This document shows, one piece after another, positions 1 through 8,973 of a stretch of DNA of 64,000 nucleotides. The DNA lies in the NCBI GenBank assembly GCA_900074885.1, contig FJUW01000004.1:1965633-2029632 (forward strand). Direction: 5' to 3'. Below the pieces are notes generated by a model that worked only from the letters and a program-made list of their open reading frames with translations, did no database searches and was not told the DNA's origin. This DNA comes from Rhynchosporium graminicola (lineage: Eukaryota; Ascomycota; Leotiomycetes; Helotiales; Ploettnerulaceae). Each line of letters opens with the position of its first letter. Positions within the stretch are counted from its first letter, which is position 1. The position numbers and the translations under genes are program-made.

Positions 1-1588
1 CATTCAAAATCAGCACTTTTTCCAACTACGAATGACATCTGTAATTGGCTCTCGGCAGACCCAGCCTTTAACTCCTTCCGTGGTTAAGCTGGGGAAAGGT
101 GGTGGATTTCGAAGCCACAAAATCAGGGAATGTAACATTACTGATGTGCATGATGTCATGCACGATTATACTTGTATACATGTATATGTGACGCTGTTTG
201 AAGGCTGGTAAAGGAAGTAACTCGTGGCCTGTGGAGGGACTCAAAAAGCTATAGGAGGCGGTGATGTGTGAATTCAACGTGAAGTGGGTATGATCTTCCA
301 CAGATTAACCACCAGATACATGCGGTAAGTTCTAGAACACAGCTGTAAGCACATCATAACAGGTTTTACGTCTTATCTGTAACATCCTCGAAAAGAGGGT
401 CTCTTCTCGGAGTGAATGCCAGACTTCCGTCGCAACTTTGCATGTGCCAGATTCCCTGGCGAAGTTATACTTGGTATTTGGGCTAGATAAACCCTGACCC
501 TGTCTCTTTCCAGAGAGCGTCAGCATGGGTCAACACCTAATCTTTTGATAGAAATTCGTATGAATATGGGTGAAAACCTACTAGAGCCACTCTACAGGGT
601 AGGGGTTTGTTTACCCCGAATATCAAGTAATGGTTAGGGCAGTGAAGCGACTTGTGATTATTTAAAATGCCACGACTACGCGTCAACGCCTCGCGTCTCG
701 ACCCTCGAAGAGCTTGTTCAATAGCTGTGTCTAATGGCATTTCTAAAAAGACAATTACAAAGTGTGAACTGGGTATTGCTTCCATTTCTTGCTTCCAGTT
801 TCTGAGCGTCACAAGAAGAGCGGAACAAGCTTTTCAATTTAAATTTTACACTCTATGGAGCTTGGCAATCAATAGTACCGAAAGTGGTTTAAAGTACTGT
901 AAGTACGGAGAGAGTACTGAGTTTGAGGCGGTTTGAGTTGAATGCAACTTCGCAGCACTTTCCACAGAACGCAACTGTAAAATCGCCTTATATATCACAT
1001 GCAGATACTTCAAATTATGACTGCAGAAACTAAATTTGAAATCTCTGCTCTTCTCCGGGGACTTCAAAAGTTCGACACGCTGATGAAGCTCACAGATTGG
1101 ACGCTTCCAGTAGGAAGGACGCGACGAGTCTCAAGATCAACGCTAGGAGCAACTTCTTCTACCTACCAGTATACGAGAACAGGAATTCGTTAATTTCAAT
1201 CCGCTTCCGAGCCATCGCAGACGCCGACGCCTCCTGATTTCTCCTTCCTGATTTTCGATTTTTCACTTTGCCGTTTCTTCCCCGTCGGCATATGAGCCAT
1301 CAGACAGATTGGCTGATGGGCCCGTCAAAAGCTCCCCACAGTAAGTATTACGCAAGTGATCCACTGCAAGAATAAGGTAAACAACGACTGGACGGCCATG
1401 CTTTACTTTGAGACATTGGTGCTATCCTAAGATCTTGGTAGGTGGCTCGACTTGGTGCGCGAATGGCACGAGCCAAAAAAGGATCGCACCGATGCAACAT
1501 AATAGTCGGCTCTCAATCCTGACCTCCGGTTTAAACCAACGATTAACGACACGAGGCAGACACATATCCGAGCGAGACGCTCACGAGA
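1..1588. other. Intergenic stretch, no gene recognised
   Basis: Both strands were read. The open frames here are short (under about 95 codons), often lack an ATG and resemble no family I know. No RNA gene or tandem repeat is evident. It may be flanking or promoter sequence of a gene outside the window. Confidence 0.5.
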
Positions 1589-1749
1589 TACGAAGGGGGG
1601 TTGGCAGTGGGTCTCGTCCACTGTTATAAGGCAGCAACGTTATTCTTCCAATCAGCGATTCACATTTCCAAATGTCTCTCTGTGAACTTCCTCAATTGTT
1701 AAGCCAAAAGACAAGGCTGGACGAGACCCACTGTCAAACCCCTTTCGTA
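1589..1749. mobile_element. Mariner-like MITE with 30-bp inverted ends and TA target site
   Basis: The segment 1589-1620 and the reverse complement of 1718-1749 match at 29 of 32 positions, both ending in GTGGGTCTCGTCCA. The outermost dinucleotides (1589-1590 and 1748-1749) are TA on both sides, which is the target duplication expected of Tc1/mariner elements. That leaves a 157-bp element with roughly 30-bp terminal inverted repeats and a 97-bp core. No transposase frame fits inside, so it would be non-autonomous. The inverted repeat is seen directly; the mariner assignment is inferred from the TA flanks. Confidence 0.6.
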
Positions 1750-2236
1750 CATCACCTCAGCAATTAGGTCCAAAGTCTACGAAGTATTGCAGTGTGAAGG
1801 AGATCCAAAGATCAGCCTTGGAATATTAAGGTTTGGGAATGGAAAAGTCAACCGGCAGATCTATGGGAAAATGGTGAGTTTCGTCATAACATTAGCTCAA
1901 GGCGGGCATGATAAGCTTTAGGTTGCATAAATGGGATGTTTGGAAACATGAGGGTCTTCCCTGAGTTTAAATGCCGATGATGCCAAGAATTACGACTGGG
2001 GTCGTGACTCGCGAAGCGCTGAACTTCCATATCAATAACTGTTGATAGGGGCTCGCTTAGATGTCCGCTTAAGGATGGCCTCTACAGGAAATGAACAACA
2101 TGGGGATAGCTCCAAACGGTTAGCAGGCAGATTCTGGAATCGCGTTTGGAATTTTGTAGAAGCTCCGGTCCACCCTTTTGAGAGCTCCTTGTTCACATTT
2201 GCGTGATTGCCAAAGTCGTTGCTTAGAATCACGAAT
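1750..2236. other. Upstream region of the 2237 gene
   Basis: Non-coding by inspection. It lies between the MITE and the ATG at 2237 and presumably holds that gene's promoter and 5' UTR. No clear TATA box or repeat is seen. Confidence 0.4.
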
Positions 2237-2881
2237 ATGGATTCCGTGCCAACTCCATCGCATCGAGACGAATATGCAGAAGACTATTCAGATGTTGCTT
2301 CCATACATTCAGGAAACGAGAGGAGGCCGCGAAGGAAGCATGTGAGAGGAGGACGAAAAGGAGGCTATGAAGAGCCAACTCCAGAAGAGACCGCTGGGCT
2401 TCTAGGACCCGAAGACGGCGACGACAACGAAGATACCGAGGAAGATGGAAACGATGTATGTCAATACTGTTCGAAAAAATCAAAGCAACCGAAACCGCAA
2501 CGAGCAAAGTCGCAACCAAGAAGAAGGAAGATTCCGGAACCTTTCGAGACTGGAATTCGAGCTTTCAATGTCAGAAGGGCGGCGGGAGGGAAAAGACCAG
2601 TAGGCGTAAGGACAACATCCGACAAAAGCAAGCCCAGATCCTCTGATGCGAAGACCCCTTCCAAAAAAAACTCGACATCCATGAGTGAAGATGCAGGCTA
2701 CGAAACACAATCTCATGAGAGTGGCTCTAAAGCTGGAAAGGAAGATGACGAATCCGAGGAACATGAACAAGAACAAGCGGACGGTGGCAAGCCGATGTCA
2801 ATACGCCTTGATTTAGACTTGATGATTGAGGTGTTCCTGAAAGCAAAAATAAAGGGTGCGGTGACTGTCACCTTTCTGTGA
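2237..2881 (+). CDS. Low-complexity acidic/basic protein with C-terminal alternating-hydrophobic motif (214 aa)
   Basis: Function is not recognised. The ATG at 2237 is chosen over the upstream TTG at 2207, which is not a normal eukaryotic start. The protein is hydrophilic and probably disordered: a basic patch (about residues 29-42), an acidic run (59-73), a CQYC pair (Cys75, Cys78) that could be half a metal site, then K/S/P-rich and acid/Gln-rich stretches. The last ~28 residues (IRLDLDLMIEV...KGAVTVTFL) alternate polar and hydrophobic residues and closely resemble the end of the 127-aa protein at 4786-5222 (-), so the two are probably relatives. The stop overlaps a good splice donor (CT|GTGAGT), so a short terminal intron that changes the last residue cannot be excluded. 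I recall similar proteins in other Pezizomycotina but cannot name a domain. Confidence 0.7.
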   Translation: MDSVPTPSHRDEYAEDYSDVASIHSGNERRPRRKHVRGGRKGGYEEPTPEETAGLLGPEDGDDNEDTEEDGNDVCQYCSKKSKQPKPQRAKSQPRRRKIPEPFETGIRAFNVRRAAGGKRPVGVRTTSDKSKPRSSDAKTPSKKNSTSMSEDAGYETQSHESGSKAGKEDDESEEHEQEQADGGKPMSIRLDLDLMIEVFLKAKIKGAVTVTFL

Positions 2882-4728
2882 GTGAGATTCATATTTCTGA
2901 GTCCTCCAGAGCTTGCTAATCCATGAGAAAAGGGACTGAGATGAGTTACCAGCCAAAACGAAGGACGTCGGAGCGATAGTCCTACTATAGAATTCGTGTA
3001 GGAAGCAACCGATGCAAATGATTGCAGGTACGTTCACGAACATAGTTCACTTAGCGTTAGACGTGCTCCTAGTTGTGATATATTCAATGCCACTGTAATA
3101 CGGTTGACATGATATACAGTCTATGTTTGTAGCCATTCAGCACTAATGACGACTACCAGCAATGATGTTGAGGAGGTCGGTGTTTGGTAGCAGGATAGAT
3201 AAAGGTAATTTGGTCTCACAAAATCCCGTGAAGTCCTCAAATCAAGTTAATTGTACCATCGTACGGCTTTGCATACATCTCCTACTCAATGTAATAAGTG
3301 CATGATACAAAATACGACTTATCATACTAGATTCTGGAATGATACCACGCGGCGCACATTCGCATTTTGTTGCGAAGCTCGAAACAGATTATTCTCCTGA
3401 TAATATTACCGACCATTGGTTGCGATGAGCTCTCGAACGCATAAATTCCATCCAAAACGTAGACTTCTAGTTCGAGACTTCACAGAAATCAATATTGCGC
3501 GCCTCGACCTCGTGCTCTGCTTGGCCATGTTCGTTAGAGTCATGTTATAGGCTTGCGGGGGATAGCAGACGTCAGTATACTGGTGTGGGTCTACAATAGA
3601 CGTGGCACTTGGTTCCCACAATAATCGCGGAATTCTACCGAGTAAAGCAATTTCGTACAAATGAGACAATTTAGAATTGTCGCTTCCGCGTAAGTGAAGC
3701 AACAGACCACGAATTTTGATTCTGCACGCATCCAAAGCAGAGCACAAATATTAGGCACTTCATAATCACAAGCATAAGAAAACAATATTATCTGGAAGGC
3801 TACAGTCAGCCCACTACCAAGTTTCTAGTAAGGGGCCTTCCAAAGCATGACTCTCGAAAGTAAGACATGAGATCCTGTTCTCCACTTCTTCAGCCTCACC
3901 AAACGGTGAAATAGTGGGGAGAGAGTTATCGATAGTGGAGCAAGCTTCGCGATATGCATGACTGCCATAAAAGTTGGAACTGTGTTCTCTGACCAACCCT
4001 CAAATGTCTCCAAGATGTGCGCGAGTAGAATGATTATGAACAATTACATTTCTACATGTCCATACTTTATAGAACCGACTTTGCGTCAAAGCTGCATTTA
4101 AAATCTGAGCGTCAGCTGTCAGCCTCACCGTTAGATGGCGTTGAGATTCTCCCGCGCGGCTTGCAACACTGACAAGGCTAAGCACGCAGCCAGACTCGAT
4201 TGAGACGAAAAACCTGTTTTGGGACTTGCTAAAGAGACATCCCAGTCCTTCTGCCAAGACCCGTAAATTGTTTGGGGTGGACGAAGCGAGTTTCGCTAAA
4301 CAATCCTCAACGTCGATCTGCTTGACAACGAATACAAAGATCTACAGTGAGTCGAACAGCAACTTAAGAGCGACACGCTATTGGAATGAAACCCCACGTC
4401 AGGAACATCGTTGGAGCTCTTGGACGTGATACTCGAGCAATCAGTCTCGGCCCCTAGAAATAGTGCATATGTGCGCGAAAATTCGTATCTGGACAACTCC
4501 AGCAAATTCCATGTGTCCTGCCTGACCTACAGATCCGAACGCTCGCAACTTGGACACTGCATCGAAAAGAGTTATGAGTTGATTCAGTCAATATACTTGT
4601 TTTGCCTTGGCTATGCTAAGGGTACATAAGAGTATCGTATTGTACAAAAACCCGAATCAAATAACGCCGTCATAAATCATCGCCTGCATCGTATCAGAAC
4701 TCAATCTAATCAGAGACATTTGGACACT
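2882..4728. other. Gene-free stretch
   Basis: Several frames of 60-113 codons occur on both strands. The longest (minus, 3406-3747) has no ATG near its start, and none shows a family motif. I see no tRNA, tandem repeat or transposon ends. The first ~100 bp after 2881 could hold a terminal intron or the 3' UTR of the 2237 gene. Confidence 0.45.
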
Positions 4729-4836
4729 TCAAAGTAGACCAATCGTGACGTCTCCCTTTACACGGGCGTAGAGATCAACCTACACTCACATTAATCCCAG
4801 CGTAACATCTCCCTTCACCCGGGCGTAGAGATCTAC
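4729..4836 (-). repeat. Tandem duplication of the 3' coding end (57-bp period)
   Basis: On the minus strand the last codons of the 127-aa gene (4836 down to 4786, stop TGA) are followed after six bases by a second version (4779 down to 4729) that also ends in TGA. The copies differ at about 11 of 51 bases, but only two codons change amino acid (Leu to Ile, Met to Leu). Copy 1 is bounded by GAG|GTAGAT at its start and TGTAG|GTTGAT at its end, so the 57 bp 4780-4836 has the GT...AG form and length of a fungal intron. Removing it would splice the upstream coding sequence in frame to copy 2. Confidence 0.8.
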
Positions 4837-5222
4837 CTCAACTTCGAGATCCAACTCGATTTTTATCTTTAAAGAGCTATCTCTCTCCTGTGCTGGTACT
4901 GGGCGGTCTTTGATTCGAGACTCGCGGATCGCACCCGTTCTACCACCCATGCTGCCAGTGGTGCGATCTTCGGCGGGAAGGACTTGCTGCTGCTGCTGTT
5001 GTTGTTGTTGTTGCTGCATTTGCTGATCTGCTTGACGGGGAGCACGCTGCATGGTACGCTGGCCCTTCTTTGCTGTTGGTTGAACGAGTTGGTTGTTTTG
5101 TTCATCAGCAGAGTCTGTTTGATATTCTTCCTCCTCTTCGTAGGTTTGTTGCTTCTCTCTGTAAAAAGAACAGTTAGCTTCGAAGATAAACGGTGACTCG
5201 TGGTTACTTACTGGTCAGACAT
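4786..5222 (-). CDS. Gln-rich small protein with C-terminal alternating-hydrophobic motif (127 aa, 2-3 exons)
   Basis: Exon 1 is 5212-5222 (MSD plus two bases of a Gln codon). A 53-bp intron 5159-5211 (GTAAGT...TTACAG) follows, and exon 2 is 4786-5158. The protein has an acidic N-terminus (EEEEEYQTDSADEQ), a basic Gln-rich middle with an eleven-residue polyglutamine tract, an Arg/Gly-rich linker, and a C-terminal motif (IKIELDLEVEVDLYARVKG...) that matches the 214-aa protein at 2237. It has no signal peptide or membrane span, and its function is unknown. A second in-frame version of its end lies downstream (4729-4779). If 4780-4836 is removed as an intron, the protein is the same length but ends in GLL instead of GLM. 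The main intron and start are well supported; which 3' end is used is open. Confidence 0.75.
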
Positions 5223-6308
5223 TGTGCTTTGGGTTTCGAACTTGACTCGAGAAGATGGTCGAGTTGATGGAGGTGACGGTGGGAAATGAATAGTTGCTGT
5301 TTCTGAAGTTGTGGCTGTCTTGTATATCAGAGGATGATGAAGTATGGGGAATTAGTGCAATCTGCCTCCGCCATGTCTTTACTTATACCTAAGTGCACTC
5401 AGCACTCTACTTTCCAGGTGATGACGAGTTACAGCGGTCAGTCAGTATGACACAGCTAGCAAGCAGCCCTAGAACCCTGAAGATCTAGAGCTCAAAAGCC
5501 TCTATAGAATCAAGTTTGGGGAACCCAGAATCTTCAGAACTTGTTTATCTCATAATTCCCACTTAAAAACGAGCATGGCTTTCTCCTCTTTCGAAAGATA
5601 TACGTCACTTATCTTCTCATGATACGAGTAGACCTTTCCGCAAGGAAAATTGGAGACTTCTGCAGATCTCAATAAGATTCTCCTCCCACTACGAGCATTT
5701 GGTTGGACGAGGAGGGCCGCTTGAGTGGGTGCTCCCCAGTTTACGGATTCTCGGTTCACCTATGAAAGTTGGACGCGACAAAGCAAGAATCTTATTTCCC
5801 CTAAAAAAAAATGGCTGTCAGTCGCTTATGAGACCATAATTGCGTTTCTGCCCCTCAAGTCCAAGAATCCAAACGAGTGATCTATATACGAGATCCACTA
5901 GTTGGACCCCCTGGATAAAGGCCGCCAGTCTGTTAAGATCTCCTCTAATCCTAGTTTATTCGTCTCTTTCATCACCCAACCATCTGGCGAGGCATTTAAA
6001 AGAAGCAACCGCAGAGACCTCGTTTATTTGTTGTCAACTTTCAGTCTCGTCCATGGCTTGAAACCTAATAATAAACACAAACTGTTATTACAGGCAATTT
6101 ACAACGAGCTTCTACCAAGAAACTACAGCACTCTCGACCCACAAGTCATACAATCCAAGCTGCTTATTGATGAAATTAGAAAATGAAAAAATTTGAAGTT
6201 TAGTATCTTATGATCACCTACAGTTGCGCACTTATATCGACTAGTAGTTAAGAACTGGGCTTTGTAGATAACGTTTCTGGTGCATTTCTGCAACATAAAC
6301 TTTTCAAA
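5223..6308. other. Intergenic region, possible exon-like fragment at 5902-6186
   Basis: Divergent promoters of the 5222 (-) and 6309 (+) genes should lie here. A 94-codon plus frame at 5902-6186 has a protein-like composition (KSNRRDLVYLLSTFSL style) but begins directly after a stop and lacks an ATG. It could be a decayed exon, and I could not link it to a family. Confidence 0.35.
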
Positions 6309-7039
6309 ATGCCTCTTGGCATTCTCACTTCAATCGCGGCATGTCCAGCTATTATTGGAACAACGGAGGCTGTCCGGCAAGGTCAGAAGCAGAACGCCAA
6401 AGAGGCCCATCGGGGAAGAAAGGCCAACTTGTATGTATCATGTAACGACCCCTCACGAAAGAGTCGCGACATTCATGGCGGCACCGTTGTCCTCCGCAAC
6501 AACAAGGTAAGTTCTAGATAGACCAAAAATAAGAGATTTTTTGAACGGACTCAGGTGAGGCTAAATATCTCTAGCTTTATGTCACAAATGTGAATCCCAA
6601 GTCGAAGTTTCTACCAGAGGAGGGAGAGGACAATGTTGAAAGCCAAGGCCATCAATTCGCCGGATATTTTTTCGGCTACCCAAATAGTAATTGGGGAAAG
6701 CGAGGTGAGGGATATGTCTCGACCATTTCGGACGATCCTCCACAGCTTAACTGGATATACGTCGACAAAGATACTTATGAGATAAAATATGGCCTTAAAG
6801 TTCAAGCTGAAGGAAATCTGGTGGGACCATGGAACATCACGCCCATTGATAGGAGACTGAACTTTGACGGATGGGAAGGTTTTACTGTGGTCGAAGAGAA
6901 GGAAGGAGTTTGGGCTTTGTATTTTGATGTGGATGACGATGGACTAGCGGAGAAAGTTCCTGTCACACGGAGGATCATGGAGGTAGAGTTGACGAGGAGA
7001 GAGATAAAGATGAGGAAGGGAGATACTATTATGAAATGA
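6309..7039 (+). CDS. Conserved fungal protein of unknown function, 'MPLG...EAVRQGQ' family (220 aa)
   Basis: Exon 1 is 6309-6506 (66 codons). A 68-bp intron 6507-6574 (GTAAGT...TCTAG) precedes exon 2, 6575-7039, and both junctions are phase 0. The N-terminus MPLGILTSIAACPAIIG followed by TEAVRQGQKQNAKEAHRGRKANL is a start I recognise from many filamentous ascomycetes. The centre holds the conserved-looking PPQLNWIYVDKDTYEIKYG and GNLVGPW segments, then a GWEGFTVVEEKEGVWALYFD block and a basic tail. The length fits the family as I remember it. No catalytic motif, signal peptide or membrane helix is clear beyond the mildly hydrophobic N-terminus. Function is unknown. Confidence 0.88.
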
Positions 7040-7798
7040 TTGTTTGATCAGCTCACTCGGGGTGTTCTGGCGTGTATGAGAGAAAGTCAAATGGGAGGCA
7101 TGTCAATAGACTTGGTGTATAAGGTATGCATCAAAAATGTGCTGTATTTGTTTTTTTCATTGTGTGATCTATAATTTCCAGTATAGTCTAACTCTTCAAT
7201 TGCAGCTTTACCGTGTCAGTTACGCTCAGTCGGAGTGACTTTCACTCGAGAAGTCCTTAGAAACAAGACCTTGATAAAACCCGCTAAGGAAAATACAAGG
7301 ATGCAACTCCAAAGAGGGTAGCCTTGTACTCTGTAAAGACCAGGAGTTCTAGAACTCCATTGAATCCACTGATGACTACTTTCCGCAGATAATGACTTCA
7401 TGTTATCGAACTTGATTCCCTGTTAAACATGACTTCCAGGGAACGAGCAAACAATGGCAATCAAGAGTTCTGCATACTGGCTTGGAATCTTTTTTACAAT
7501 GCCACACAAGCATCCAGACATCAATTATGCTTATTTGTTCCCCGTAATACTGTTGATCTCTGACAGCTGATACACTTGACACGTCCTCAGCCACATCATC
7601 AAAAGCTCCCTATTGTGAAAGATGACGATCTTGAGAATAACAGGTTTTCCGTATTTTGGGAATCCGTTATCAAATTGCATCATATCTCACAAGTGTATCA
7701 TCCCATACCCATCCTCAGTGCTTCCGATAAAACCATCAGCCACTTCCTCACATCTCAAGATCGGACATAATACGCACTTGACAAGAACGACCCACAAA
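7040..7798. other. Intergenic region
   Basis: Contains the 3' UTR of the 220-aa gene and the promoter of the 93-aa gene. Only short shadow frames are present. No repeats were noticed. Confidence 0.45.
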
Positions 7799-8135
7799 AT
7801 GGACACCAACAGCCTCACTTCTCATCTTGTACAGAAGCAGGACACGTATTATGAAGCTACGATGCGGTGGATTGAAGATACGTACTTGAAGTATTTTGGA
7901 CAGAATCGAACGTCGTATGGCATCAAAGGTCTGATATTACCTATACTCGGAGAGTTTGGATGGGGTGACTGACTTTTCGGCAGACACTTTGAGTAAGACG
8001 GATGTTACTCCTGGAAATAAGGATGTTGATGGTGTTCAACATGCTGTGGAAGAGACAGTGGGAAATGCTTTTGCAGAAGGAGGAGTGGGCGAGAGCGTCG
8101 GCAAGGCAGTAGACAAGGGGCTTTTGTCGCGTTGA
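7799..8135 (+). CDS. Small hydrophilic fungal protein (93 aa)
   Basis: Exon 1 is 7799-7928 and exon 2 is 7984-8135, joined in phase 1 across a 55-bp intron 7929-7983 (GTCTGA...CGGCAG, with branch-like CTGAC). The spliced protein starts MDTNSLTSHLVQKQDTYYEA, continues with WIEDTYLKYFG and NRTSYGIKDTLSKTDVTPGNKDV, and ends with a Gly/Val-rich amphipathic tail containing VEETVGNAF and VGESVGKAVDKGLLSR. The tail repeats an (E/G)xVGxAV pattern like those in small stress-associated fungal proteins. I recall similar short proteins in other ascomycetes but no named domain. It sits between other hydrophilic, LEA-like genes. The donor is weaker than usual, so the exact junction is somewhat uncertain. 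Confidence 0.68.
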
Positions 8136-8973
8136 GGGGTGGAGATTACTCAAGACATAAACATACTTTTGACAAATCCGTAAGACAAGACGTAGATGTC
8201 GTGATTGTAATCTATCTATAATCATGATTGAATTATGGCTCAATCTGGCACAACTCTGATTGAGATTTACTTTTTGTCTGGTTAAGGGCGGGAGGCGAAG
8301 AGCACATCCTGAAGCAATATCCGAATCACACTTGCACGGCCTATCTCATAAGGCTTTAGCGCATGTTGCCTAGTAATCTTCGAAAAAACGTGGACAAAAA
8401 TGTCTCAAATCCAGATGATCATCTCTTCACCGCACACTTTCTGGCAGAAGAATGGTCCACAATGGAGATAACGTGTACCCGCTTTAGCCGATGACACGAA
8501 TTGCGGGCCAAAACAATCCACATTGTTACAGCAGTGAACCACAAGATGCACAAAAGCAAGTTTCTATCGAGTCATTCTTCTCCAGATTTCCCAAAAGCCC
8601 GGAACACATCGATTAAAGAAACTTTGCTAATCTTTTGACTTTCTGACAGGCTTTGTGGAAGTCGTCCGAAGGCCATGGTTTGTTTGATAGGGATGTGGCG
8701 GGACCTCGGAAACACTATTGATCAACAAAACCACATGTAAAAGGCTACATTGTCTGTACGAGAGTTTCAAGAGTTCATACCATATTGAAATATCGGATTT
8801 AAAGATTCAATCCTATCAACAGGTGCCCGACCTATTTACAGACATGACAAGAACGCAAGATGATTCGATTGAAATCAGAAGGTAGACAGATAAAATTTAG
8901 CTAACATTCCTTGCTTCAAAAATACACAAGTGATACAGAACTACACTGCATATCTCTGCCCATCCTCTTACCG
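8136..8973. other. Intergenic region between converging genes
   Basis: It lies between the 3' ends of the 93-aa gene (+) and the 561-aa gene (-). No frame, repeat or RNA gene was recognised, so it is presumably 3' UTR plus spacer. Confidence 0.45.

Noticed and set aside
3406..3747. 113-codon minus frame in the 2.9-4.7 kb gap
   Set aside because: No ATG near the start, no recognisable motif, and overlapped by other random frames. Not enough to call a gene.
5902..6186. 94-codon plus frame upstream of the 220-aa gene
   Set aside because: Starts right after a stop with no ATG, and I found no splice partner. Mentioned only in the intergenic note.
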